Of a DNA stretch of 64,000 nt, positions 22,983-33,850 are shown piece after piece. Numbering within the stretch: the first letter of the stretch is position 1; every line of letters begins with the position of its first letter. The notes under the pieces were generated by a model. The model did no database searches, was not told where the DNA came from, and saw nothing but the letters and a program-made list of their open reading frames with translations. The stretch is from Protopterus annectens (Eukaryota > Chordata > Ceratodontiformes > Protopteridae), in contig NC_056739.1 of NCBI RefSeq assembly GCF_019279795.1, positions 13,870,968-13,934,967 of the forward strand, written 5' to 3'. The translations under genes and the position numbers were made by a program.

Positions 22983-25044
22983 TCATGGGTCAAGAGGTCT
23001 GGAACTGGGTCCAGATGCCAAGGTTGCTCCAGCAAATAACGGTGGAGAAATGGGAACCAAACCTGTCAAGGCCAGTAAGGGGCAATGAGGATCATGGAAG
23101 CTTCCTGAGCGATGGCTTTCTGTATCAGCTGAGATATCAGTGGGAAGGGAGGAAAAGCATACAGAAGTCCCCAGGGCCAAACGTGCACTAGAGCGTCTCT
23201 GCTGGGGTGGCCTGGTTGGGGAAAGAGGGTGAAAAAATTGTCGCACTTGCTGTTTTGGGGAGTAGCGAAAAGGTTGCAGCAAGGCCGGCCCCACTTTCGA
23301 AAAACTTTCTCCAACACTGAATTCTTCAGAGACCACTCGTGAGGCATGAGAATAGCTCTGCTCAATTTGTCTGCAATCACATTGGACTTCCCGGGGATGT
23401 GCGTTGCTAACAGAAATCGCTGAGAAGAAATCACCCATTGCCACAGTCTGAGAGCCTCTCGACATAGGGGGTAAGATCTGGTTCCGCCTTGTTTGTTGAT
23501 GTACCACACTACAGACATGTTGTCTGTCTGAATTGCTATAGTTCCCTTGGGAAGAGAGTCTTGTAAAGCTTGCAACGCTAGGACGTTTATGTGCAAGTGG
23601 CACTCGAATGGTTGCCACATGCCCTGGACTGTCCTGCCCTGGTAATGCCCCCCCCACCCGATCAGGGAGGCGTCCGTTGTCACTGTAGCAACCGGAGGGG
23701 GAGGGACGAAAGGTCTCCCTAGGAGGAGCTGGGGAGATGTGATCCACCAAGAGAGGTGATTCTTGCACGACTGAGTTATCCGAATAGGATGGGACATTGG
23801 AAGTCTTTGGTAAGGCCATTGTGTGAAAAGCATCCATTGTAAAATTCTCATATGGAAGCGAGCTAATGGTAGAAGGGGGTGGCAGCCGCCATAATTCCTA
23901 AGACTTTCAGGATCAGTCTGGATTTGACTTTGTTGCTCTGCAAGACAAGAGAGACCTGCCTGTGTATGTCTGCTATTCTCTGCTCTGTGAGTCTGGCTGA
24001 CATATTGACTGTGTCTAGATTTGCGCCTATGAAGGTAATAACACGACAAGGCGACAAGACAGACTTTTCGTAGTTTATTGAAATGCCTAGTGCCTGACAT
24101 GTGTGAAAGGTGTAGTCTCTGGCGAGAAGTAAAAGATGCTTGGTGGGGGCTGTAAGGAGCCAGTCGTCTAAATAAGGAAATACCTGGAATCCTTGTCGTC
24201 TCAGATGAGAGACTACCACTGCCATGCATTTGGTAAACACTCGGGGAGCTGTAGTGAGACCAAAGGGCAGGGCTCTGAATTGAAAATGACTGGTTCCCAG
24301 CCTGAAGCGGAGAAACCTCCTGGAGCGTTGACTCATTCTGATGTGATAGTACGCGTCCTGGAGATCTATCGAGCACATCCAGTTGTCCCGCCCCAAAAGG
24401 GGTAGAATGGACTGCAGCGTGACCATCCGGAACTTTGTTTTCTTGACAAAGTTGTTCAAGTTGCTGAGATCCAGAATGGGTCTCCAGTCCCCTGTTTTCT
24501 TTGGAACCAAAAAGAATTTGGAGTAGATTCCGGATCCTGTTTGGTCTGCTGGAACTGGTTGAATGGCTCTTTTTGCGAGCAGCTTTGAAATTTCTAAAGC
24601 TGCTTGTTCCCTTTGACTGGGTGGAACGTCTGGAAGGGATTTTTTGGATTGCTTCGGAATGAAAAGGAAAGGGATTCTGTAGCCTTCGGAAATGATAGAC
24701 TGTACCCACTTGTCTTGAGTTAGGGATAGCCAGGCTTCTGGGTACAGTGACAACCTTCCCCCGACTGCCTCCGAAGGTGGACAGTCGGGCAACACCTCAG
24801 GGATGCTGAAAGGGCTTGTCGGAAAAGGATTCTCGACTGCCTGATTCTGTGGGCCCCCTCTGCCTCTAGAACGGCATCTACCATTATTGTTCCCCCCTCT
24901 GCCTCTAGAGGGGAATCGACTCTGTGCGTCAGGCAAATCTCCTTGAGATTGTTTGCGGAACCACATCTTTCCCCCCTTCTGGCCTTTGGGGTAAGGCCTA
25001 GAAGGAGTAGAAAAACGGACTCCGACGGCAGAGAGGTTTGCCAT
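22983..25044 (-). pseudogene. DIRS-B RT / RNase H / methyltransferase-like ORF
   Basis: From the gag tail the frame reads straight into RT (23863-25044): WRPILDLSNLNN, MCSIDLQDAYYHIRM, FRALPFGLTTAPRVF, FPYLDDWLL. A frame change near 23875 leads to RNase H and the methyltransferase-like part (23066-23880): TTDASLIGWGGHYQG, IQTDNMSVVWYINKQGG, SNVIADKLSR, LLYAFPPFPLI. The RNase H Glu is missing: HINVLALQALQ replaces HINVLEMRAVLLALQALQ, a 21-nt in-frame deletion near 23581. A stop at 23066 comes from a CGA to TGA change. Confidence 0.88.
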
Positions 25045-27055
25045 CAGTCTCGCACCTAGTCAGGGTTTCCTTCACTTGAGGACCAAAGAGGGATGATTCA
25101 TCAAAGGGGGAATTAGTGAAGGACGCCTAGAAAGGGTCCGCAAAGTTACATAGCCGCATCCAGGCATGCCTACGCAAGGCTACACCTGTACCTGCCGCTC
25201 TACTTGCTCCATCCACCGCATATGAAAGGAGGCGCATGAAGGAGTTAGTTATAGAATTAAGGGTTGTCAGTTGAGAGTTCATCCTATCCTGAAAACCCGC
25301 AGCTGTTGGGTCCTTCAACATTTCACTCGCTTCCTTGAGCAAATCCCTCTGAAGACGAGTGAAATGACACAGGTAATTCAGCGATCTCATAGTAAAGGTC
25401 GCTGACGAGAACATCCGCTTCCCGTACCTGTCCATCGACCTAGACTCTTTGTTAGGAGGATGAACAGGCACCGAAGGATCAGCTAACTCCTTCTTGGTGG
25501 CCGCAGCCACCACCATAGCATCAACAGAGATGCCTTTGGTCAAAAATTCTTTGTCCTTGGGGGCCGTAATGAATTTTAATGGTCTCCCGGGGGTGGGTTC
25601 CACTGAGTCAGGAGCCGCCCAAGCCTTCTTTGCCACCACTTGCATAAGGGGGTCAAAGGGAGGGGACACCCAGGAGGTGGAAGGGCGAGAGCCAAACGCC
25701 TCAAGATACACTGATTCATCCTCTGAAGGGTTGAGGGCTGGCCAATTCCCCCTCTGTTTTAAGATTTCAAGGATGTCTACAAAGGAGACATCTTCAGAGG
25801 GGGAACGAGGGGAACCTTCAGAATCCTCTAAATCAGTGTCAGAGGTGACAGACTCAGGGGAGTCAATGTGCTTCCTCTTGCACTGCCTCCTCCTAGGGGG
25901 CTCTCCTACAGGATCAGGAGAGGCCTCGGAAGAGGAGGAGATCCCCACTGGGGAAACTTGAGGAGCTGGCTCTCTACGGTCGGGGATGAGAGAGTGAGTA
26001 GAAATCACCGGAGGCACCATGGCGGGAAGAGCAGAAGGAGCCGACTGTGGAGTTGAACCTGGTTCTAACACGCTCCTCATGACCTCGAAGGCACCCCTGT
26101 CAGGCAGAGCCGGAGTTCTCCATTCCGAAAAACTGAAAACCTCCCCCGGCACCGACAGTGATGGCTCCGAGGCCGATGTCGGAGCCGAACTCACCAGCGC
26201 CGAAGCACCGAGAGGGAGAGCGGGGTCGGACAAGGGTCCGATGCCACTCGCCCCCTCGGAGCCGACAAGGGAAGTCCGGCGCCAAGATTCTTCCAAGGAA
26301 GACATCGGAGCAGACGACGGAACCGAAGACAAAGGTATCGGTTCCGACACCACCACAGTCTCGGGTCCAAAACGCCCCGGCTCTGAACTCAAAAGAGTCA
26401 GACGAGGAACATTTTGAGTGATGGGAATCGTTCTCGACTGTTGAGTCGAACTTTGAAGCATCTGGGCTAGTGCCCCGGACTTAAGAAATCAACTCACTAC
26501 TCTCTGAAGGTCATGGTCCGATAACCTGGAAGACCTAGAAGAGTGGGATCTATGGCTCCATTCAGACAGCAAAGGAGATGCTGGAGCCGAATGAACGGAG
26601 CCGATAGATGGAGATTGGGACCGTTTTCTAGATGTCGGTTCCGACAACTTGATCGGAGCCGACTCAGCTATGTCTTCCTCGGCTCCAGCCGGAGCCGAGG
26701 ACACTGTTGGGGCTTTTATTCGAGATTCATCGGCTCCGGCCAGAGCCGATGTTCGAATAGCCTTAGGACCTCCAGAAGACGGCTCAGAGGTTGGAGCCGA
26801 AGGTCTGGAAGGCTTCGAGGGTTTCCCCGATGATTGAGTCGAGGGACCCTCAGGCTTCAATAAACCCCTTAAAATGAGTTTATTTTTTCGCTCCTGCAGG
26901 ACTCTAGGGCTGAAGCCATGGCAAACAGCACATGAGTCCTGCAGGTGCAAAGGTCCCAGGCAGTACACACACGAAGTGTGACCGTCTGTCAGAGACATCT
27001 TCTGAAAGCACGAGTCACACTTCTTAAAGCCTGAGACCTTTGATTCCTTAGACAT
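24797..27055 (-). pseudogene. DIRS-B gag-like ORF
   Basis: The start is the ATG at 27055 (MSKESKVSGFKKCDSCFQ). The Cys/His cluster (CDSC, CVYCLG, CAVCHGF) is followed by a Ser/Ala/Pro/Glu-rich middle and the conserved C-terminal core. Two in-frame stops are seen: one at 26489 (AGA in A, TGA here) and one at 25127 (AAA/AAG in A, TAG here). A 2-nt deletion near 25035 and a 1-nt deletion near 24837 change frame, so the RG-rich tail is fused to RT. The old stop is at 24797-24799. Otherwise open for most of 27055-25127. Confidence 0.83.
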
Positions 27056-27397
27056 ATCTAAGGGGAAAGTGTAACCACACAACACACACATACACTGATT
27101 ACACTTAAAAAATAATTAAATTAACTTAAATTAAGTTAAAGATAATTATTAATAAAATCCCTACAAAACACAGTCACTCACTACTAGGAAGGGAGGGACT
27201 GGGCCTAAGGCCCGAGGGAAAATTTCTATAGTTTTTTGGAAAAAGGGGGTGGAAATTAACAGGGAATGGATAGACTACTTTACAATAACTCTGTATAAAA
27301 AACTAACTTAAAATAAGGGGAAAAAGGCTAAGAAAACTAGTTTCTATACCAAAACTAACCTGAGCCGGTAAGAACGTACCTCGATCGCTGTAGCAGC

Positions 27398-27533
27398 AAA
27401 CGAGATCTGAGGAGTTACCGCCTAGCATTGTGGGATATAGGGGAGCCTCGAGCCGGTGGAACTAGCTCTCGAGCTTTTAGAGTGGCCGAGTCGGAGCCGA
27501 GGATCGGCTCCGAACCCATCCAGCAAGAATGAA
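27398..27533. repeat. Right inverted terminal repeat of DIRS-B
   Basis: Pairs with 21524-21660. The outer end continues to 27552. Confidence 0.93.
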
Positions 27534-27552
27534 GGCAAGATTGACAACATTG

Positions 27553-28075
27553 TAGTATTTAGCAGTATGGATTGAAAATGATTCCGGTCTGATAGCTAAG
27601 GTTATGTGTAGAGAGGCTAAACAAAAGACAATAAAAAATTTGAGAAAATGGAATCTCTGTTATATGGGTATCAATAGTAAGATACAAGCAGTTAAAATGT
27701 TTTTAGTCCCTTTAGTCTTATACACAGGTCAGGCATATTTTTATCAACCAGAGAAGTTGTGGATAGCAATTAATAGAGAGCTGAAAGATTTTATCTTAGA
27801 GGGGAAGACAGCAAGAGTTAAGTGGGATACGCTGATTCTTCCAGTAGAACAAGGTGGATTAAGATTAAGTGATTTGAAGGGATATTTCAGAGGAACACAG
27901 TTAAGGCTCCTATACATAGCACAAGCAGAAAACTATAATTCAAAGTGGAAAGGGATGAAATGGGGGGAGCTCAGGAAACAAAGACAGGCTGGGATTTTGG
28001 ATGCAGACCTTTAAGGAGAATAACAATAATCATACAGAATATTATATTCATGAAGTAACAGAAAGTATGCCAAGG
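27553..28075 (+). pseudogene. L1-like ORF2, post-RT part
   Basis: An open stretch of 136 residues (27604-28014) has the post-RT layout of L1-type proteins: YMGINSKIQAVKMFLVPLVLY, then W-rich DFILEGKTARVKWDTLILPV, then the EQGGLRLSDLKGYFRGTQLR block corresponding to GGLGLPDL. It follows DIRS-B directly. The piece ends where CR1-1 begins, and the C-terminus resumes at 32636. Confidence 0.8.
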
Positions 28076-28716
28076 AGTGTGTCATATAACTTGTTTGCAG
28101 TTAAAAGCTTTATCTAGAGGCTCCTTTATCTGTTTAAAACTTTCATTTAAAGGCTCACTGCTGCTTTTCTGCTTTGAGAAACATTTCTGCAGTTTGTTTC
28201 TCATCTTCCCTCCCTACTGGTATGCTGTTCTTATAGTTGGTGGCTTTGCAGCTGTCCGCCCCTACTGTAAAATTTGATCAGGGACGCTCCTCTCAGCCTA
28301 GTGTAATTATCTCATTCTACCTAATACAAGGAGAACATTTGGGAAGGCCAATCCACTTAGTTTCTGTTCCTCCTTTCTTTCTTTCCACTTTAAAAAAAAA
28401 AAATCTAGGCTTGTTTCCTGCCTTTCCTGTGGGTAGTCTAGTCCGGATACAGATTTGCTGTGTACAGGACTGTTTGTGGGCTTCTGAGCCTCCAAGCCTT
28501 TCTGTGTTGGAGGGGAAGCCTTCTGGCTTAATTTTGTTTCTTAGAACTAGCCAGTTTTTTAGTTTCAGCAGTCAAGTCTGTTTCTTTGACCTCAGCACTT
28601 GTTCAGAACTCGCTGTCAGCACTAAATAAGCTACAAATTACTACAGCACTCAACTTTCCTCACTTGTCTATAGGAAAACAGTTTCTAGTACTTAATAAAT
28701 AAGCACCTATCCAGGC

Positions 28717-29704
28717 ATGTCTAAGGGTCAGCTCCCGGTGTTTTCTCCTGTCTACCTGATAAATCTGGGCATCTTGGGGCAATGCAGCAATTGCCTCATG
28801 TACACAGACAACCCTCTCCTCCTACCACCCAACACTACAACCTGTGAGAGATGCACTTATATAGCCAAACTGGAAGCAAAGCTCTCTTCACCCAAGACTG
28901 GACTAGACAGTCAAGAGGAGAAGGTAAACACTTGCACTACAACACACTCATCACACAGTCCCTCAAAACCTGCACCACCAAAACACACACATAGAAACAC
29001 AAAACACACCTACATTCGCGGAGACTCTCAGTAAAACCCTGCCCAAGCAACAGGGACCTCCAAAGCAGAAACACAAGCAATCTCCACCCCCCAACACAAC
29101 CCAAATGACGCATAGCCCACAAACTCAGTGTGCCACTCAACCACGGCCCATAAGGCATAACAATGTACCCAACACTCTAATCATAGGTGACTCTATAGTC
29201 AGGCACACTGATGTTCCACCTACCAGGCTAAACAAGGAGAAAGTTACTATCAGCTGCCTGTCGGGTGCCAGGATCTGCCACATAATGCATGCACTCAGGT
29301 CACTACACAACAGGTACAAATATGACTCTGTCATTGTCCATGTTGGTGTGAATGACCTGAGACGTACCTCCCTGGACTATATGAAAAGGGACATGGAGGA
29401 GCTGTCCGATCTTGCAGCCCAGGCAGGTATGACCCTAGCCCTGGGTAGCATCCTGCCATCACCCAGAATGATACCATAGTACAAGGACAAAATGATTGAC
29501 TTCAACAATTGGCTAAGCTTCTGGTGTCATTCTAAGGGGATCCAGTATCCGTCTGCCTGGGTTGACATGATCGACAAACCACAATGTTTTGCCAGAGATG
29601 GCCTGCACCTGTCACCCCTGGGATTCCAGATACTGGCTACGGCTCCAGCCACCCCTATAGTGCCTTTTGTAGGCAAGGTTAAAATGACAAATTCAACACC
29701 GTAA
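28717..29704 (+). pseudogene. CR1-1 ORF1 (zinc-knuckle plus SGNH esterase-like)
   Basis: The start MSKGQLPVFSPVY matches CR1-2. Two CxxC pairs (CSNC near 28780 and CERC near 28850) suggest a zinc-binding head. The C-terminal half is an SGNH-hydrolase-like esterase: IIGDSIVRHTD (Gly-Asp-Ser nucleophile), VHVGVNDL (Gly-x-Asn-Asp) and RDGLHLSPLG (Asp-x-x-His), all present. Frame changes near 29020 and a stop at 29479 break it. Esterase ORF1 proteins are known from CR1-clade LINEs. Confidence 0.83.
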
Positions 29705-29733
29705 CAGGTACAAGCAAGCAAAATCTGAGGGTA

Positions 29734-32533
29734 TTGCTACTAAATGCTAGAAGTCTAAACCTCAAAATGCACTCATATGAGGCACTCCTTAAAATGGAGA
29801 ACATAGACATCTGTGCAGTGACAGAGACCTGGTTCAAGGCTCCAGAGAGTACCCCTGCATTACCAGGCTATAATTCATACCACATCTTTCGGTCACCTAA
29901 CCTGGACCAAAACACTAAAGGCGGACGCGTGTCCATATTCATTAAGGATATCCACACCTCCAGGCTAGTTGCTCAGCATAATGCATCCGAGATTATCCAA
30001 GTGCAACTAACTCTGGGTAAGACCGCAATCCAAACTATAGCTTGCTACAGATCCCCCACCATGCCCCAGAATTCCCACTCCTCATTTCTTGATACACTGG
30101 AAAATATTAGGGTACAACGTAACACCCTAATACTGGGCGATTTCAACTACCCCACCATTAACTGGGAAAACTACTCATGTACCAACTCTTGTGCTCAACA
30201 TTTTCTGTAATCTATAAATTCCAATACCTTGGATCAACTTATCCACACCCCCATCAGGGGCAGCAATATCCTAGACCTGGTCATTACCAACATGGGCAAC
30301 CGGTGCTCCACACCAGAGGTCAATTCCTCGTTAGTCAGATCCGACCACAAGCTAATCACCTAGACATCCACATCCCTCCCCACCCGCCATTAGAGAAACC
30401 ACCGTAAAAAATTTCTTCAAAGCCAACTTCACGCTTCTTAAGACAGAAGTGGCAAACTTCACAACACCCTTGCTGACAGACAATAGAGGTATGACTGCTG
30501 AATCCTACACAAATGCACTTTATAAGCACTTGCATGAGTGCATGGATCGTGCAATCCCTAACAGAACCAAGATGCTATCCTCCAAAAAAGGAAGTCAATC
30601 TGGTGGTCCACTGCCATAAATAAACTCTACAACAGAAAAAAGAAACTGTTGCAAAAAAGAGTAAAATCCCATGACTGGAGGAACTGCCCTGGTCAGCCTC
30701 AGTAAAAAGCTGAGATCCCTCATAAAATCCTCTAAAGCTAGCTATGAAAACAAAATCGCCACTGAATCTAAAGACAACCACAAAGCATTCTATAGCTATG
30801 TCAAGAATCTCAATGGCAACACTCAGATCTGCTCTGAGTTACAGCACAATGCCACTAAATATACAGAACCAACTGATATTGCCAACATCCTGGCAGGTAG
30901 TTTCAGTGCTAACTTTACCCCCTCTCATCCCCTAAAGGGCCCATCTCTATACCAGAAGAATGCAAAGTTCCTGTAATCACGGCTGCACAGGTAAAAAAAA
31001 ACACACTCTCCAAAGCCAAGAACACAGCATCCATGGGACGTGACAATATCCCAGGCTGCATTCTACATGAACTACAGAACGAACTGGCACCCCACCTAAG
31101 TACCATGTTCAATCATAGCCTCACCTCAGGCTATGTGCCCACTGAATGGCACACAGTGACAGTTATCCCACTCCACAAAGGGGGAGCCACCACAGACCCC
31201 AGAAACTACCACCCCATTAGCCTGACAAGCCTGGTCTGCAAGACTATGGAATGTATCATCATGGAACTTATAAACAATGACATTGGTAATTTCCAAACTC
31301 TGGACTCCACCCAATTTGGGTTTGTAAAAGGCAGATCATGTCTCCTAAACCTGATAGACTTCTTTGAAGTGGTCACCAAAGCCGTAGATGACGGTAAGGT
31401 GGTTCACACAGCCTATCTAGATCTCGCCAAGACTTTCAACATCATCCCCCACTCTGGAATTATAGATAAACTCACTAAACCAGGTATAAATCCCTATGTC
31501 ACAAGATGGGTTGCCAACTGGCTCACTGACAGAACCCACACTGTGAAAGTAGCAGACTCCAAATCCAACTTCAGACCAGTGACAAGTGGAGTACCACAGG
31601 GTTCAGTCCTGGGTCCTCTCCTGTTTGGTATCTACTTCTCTGAAGTACAGGCTAACACAGAAGGTCTTTGGCTAATGAAGTTCCCAGATGACTGCAAACT
31701 AGGAGCCATAATCAAAACTCCAAAAGATGTGGACATCCTATAAAAGGGCCTCATTGAGACAGATGCCTGGTGTCAAAGCCATGGCCTCAAGCTCAATGCC
31801 AAAAAGCGTACTGTCATCCCTTTTGGTAAAAACTCTGTACCCATGAACTACCACATAGGGGGTAGTCTACTTAACACCGAAAGTGTGATAAGAGACCTTG
31901 GGACACAAGTGGAAAGTAGTCTCTCCTTCGATAATCACATCGCCACAGTAGTCAGGAAATCCTTTTACGTGGCACACCTCATCACAAAAGGTTTCTCATC
32001 TAGGGAAAAAAGAGGTCATTGTTCCCCTCTACTGGTCACTCATTAGACCCATTATAGAGTACAACACCCCTTTTGGTATGTACCTGACAAGACATCTACA
32101 ACACCTGGAAAGGCCGCAGAAATACCTCACAAAGAGGATTACCAGCCTCAAACAGATGCCCTACGTAGACAGTCTCAAAAAACTGCAGCTTTACTCTGTC
32201 ACATATCGCCTACTCAGAGGCGATCTCTGCCTAACATACAAAGTTATGTCAAACCCAGAGCTTTTGGACATGCTCCACTTAAAGAAATCCCAATCCCTCC
32301 AAGCTACACACTCTAGGAACCTAAACCTTGTCACCACAATAAACAGAACATTCTGGAGGCATAGATTCCTGTCCCAGAGACTTCCCATACTCTGGAACAA
32401 ACTACCTATCTATATCAAACAAAGCTCCTCATTAGCATTCTTCAAGAAAAATCTTGATGATTGGATGGGAGACAGGAAATTCACCCCGGGGATCACTTCT
32501 GTGGCTCTGCTCGACAGTGGCACAGGAAAATAA
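29734..32533 (+). pseudogene. CR1-1 ORF2 (endonuclease, RT)
   Basis: The endonuclease has LLNARSLN, VTETWFK, GDFNYPTINW and RSDHKLI. RT motif A reads AYLDLAKTFN (the second Asp is lost, KAFD to KTFN). Motif B is TSGVPQGSVLGPLLFGIYF, and motif C is KFPDDCKLG instead of KFADD. Stops at 30210 (GAA to TAA versus CR1-2) and 31741 (CAA to TAA), and frameshifts near 30360, 30600-30670, 30960 and 32010, kill it. The C-terminal block FLSQRLPILWNKLP ends the ORF at 32533. Confidence 0.87.
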
Positions 32534-32635
32534 TTTTCTTGGGTGGCAAAAGCCAGCGTACCTTTTGGCTAGGTTTATATAGGCCCTAGGGCCAATAGCC
32601 TAGTACCTACCTATGAACCTAAGAACTAAGCCAAC

Positions 32636-33850
32636 ACGGGAATGGAGATAGCAGATTCTGCCGATAGGGATGGTTGCAATTAGGAATACAGATAATAGGC
32701 AAGATGGGGCTGAATTTTATTGGAGAAAACTGGCAAAGGAACCAAGGTGATGGGAGCAAATAACTAGAGAGGGAAAGGTAACAGAATGAGAAGATGCCAA
32801 GAATTTATTTGGACTGCAGGTTAGAGACCGCCTTCCCTATCAAGTATTTTTATCAGAGTGTAGACAAAGAGAAAGAAATAGGGTGGTCCTAAATGAAAGA
32901 CCAGCACTGGTAGAGTTTTTAGTAGAATCTAGAACAGAAGCTGTTGTCGGGAAAAGAATAATTAGTAGAGTATATAAAATATTGCATGATAACTATAAGA
33001 ATCAATCACAGGAGGTCAGAAAGGATTGGGAAGATAGATTGGATAAGCAATTCACAAAGAAATAATGGGGGGATACATGTATGTCCCACAAAGAAATAAC
33101 GGGGGGATACATGTATGTCTCCCAAATATGCAACACAGTCTAGAAGATTCAGGATCTTTCCTTGGAAGTGTTTGAATTGGTATTTTTATACCTCAAGTAG
33201 ACTCCAAAGAATGTTTCCTCAGGTAGACAGTAAATGTTGGAGGTATGATGGGGAAGAAAGAGGTAACTGGTAACATATTTTCTGGGAGTGTAATGAGTTG
33301 GCAGACTTTAAAGATTCCCTGCCGACTGCTGTGTCAGAGATAATTAAGGAAATTATTTTTTGAGCTATGATACAGAATTGGAATTGCTTAGAAGTAAGTA
33401 AGGCCTTGCTGGATCTAATTATAGTGGCTGCCAAAAAAAGCAATTACTAGAAAATGAAAATCAAAGTCTAAACCAACTTTACTAGAAGTAGCAAATACAG
33501 AACAGAGCTAAAACAACTGGACATGGTATCTTTACAAAAGGGTAGGTGCAAATTACACAGAAAAAAATGGGAATTGTGGGAACAATACATAGAGAGAGGT
33601 TTAAAAGAAGGCAGGATTTGCATGAGCTGTGTAATGTTTGACTGACAATGACTGGACAGATTATAAGTGCTGTATAATGTTTGCAACTACAATTGTGTCA
33701 CCATGGTTTGTAATCTATAATGTTTGCAACTGAAATTATGTCAGTATGCTTTGTTTTCATTTATATAAATGCAAGATTGTCCATGTCATGTGTGGTAATT
33801 TAATAAGATGTTTATTGTTAAAAAAAATGAATAAATCGATATGCCTTAGA
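32636..33850 (+). pseudogene. L1-like ORF2 C-terminus and 3' end
   Basis: A readable block at 32883-33065 (ISRVYKILHDNY, VRKDWEDRLDKQF) is followed, in other frames, by WKCLNWYFYTSSRLQRMFP and VDSKCWRYDGEERG..HIFWECNEL. This matches the Cys/His C-terminal motif of L1-type proteins. The 3' tail is A-rich from about 33810. A second copy of the same C-terminus is on the minus strand at 41880-42430. Confidence 0.78.
33053..33120. repeat. 34-bp tandem duplication
   Basis: Two copies of CACAAAGAAATAA(T/C)GGGGGG plus ATACATGTATGTC lie head to tail (33053-33086 and 33087-33120), differing at two bases. Confidence 0.9.

Larger units (their letters stand above)
21473..27552 (-). mobile_element. DIRS-B retrotransposon, structurally complete
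   Basis: All parts are present: left terminal repeat, internal complementary region, YR, RT/RNase H/methyltransferase-like ORF, gag and right terminal repeat, all on the minus strand. The left end is near GAAGATATGTACCTACC and the right end near GACAACATT at 27552. It is inserted in the L1-like ORF2, which resumes at 27553. No target duplication is seen, as expected for tyrosine-recombinase integration. The coding genes have a few stops and indels. It is a close relative of DIRS-A and, with about 6.08 kb, serves as the local reference copy. Confidence 0.93.
28076..32635 (+). mobile_element. CR1-1 LINE, near full length, inserted in the L1-like LINE
   Basis: It has a 5' leader (about 28076-28716), ORF1 with an esterase domain, ORF2 with endonuclease and RT, and a 3' end with the block GGCTAGGTTTATATAGGCCCTAGGGCC and ACCTATGAACCTAAG. 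This 3' block is shared with CR1-2 (41280-41340) and CR1-3 (61605-61655). The L1-like reading resumes to its right. The 5' border is approximate. Coding regions carry several stops and shifts. Confidence 0.85.
6420..33850 (+). mobile_element. L1-like LINE split into four collinear pieces
   Basis: The pieces are 6420-7920 (endonuclease and N-terminal RT), 20815-21478 (RT motifs A to C), 27553-28075 (post-RT domain) and 32636-33850 (C-terminus, Cys-rich motif and A-rich tail). They keep order and strand, and their protein similarity continues across each gap, so they are one element broken by DIRS-D, DIRS-B and CR1-1. The style (DAEKAFDRI, FVDDIILYL, KEGKDPS..ASYRPIS) is that of L1 or Tx1-type LINEs. 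It is the oldest dated layer in this half of the window and has many stops. Confidence 0.82.

Noticed and set aside
6420-33850. Endogenous retrovirus or LTR retrotransposon
   Set aside because: No long direct terminal repeats, primer-binding site, retroviral protease or DDE integrase was seen; the RT genes belong to LINE, DIRS and Penelope classes.
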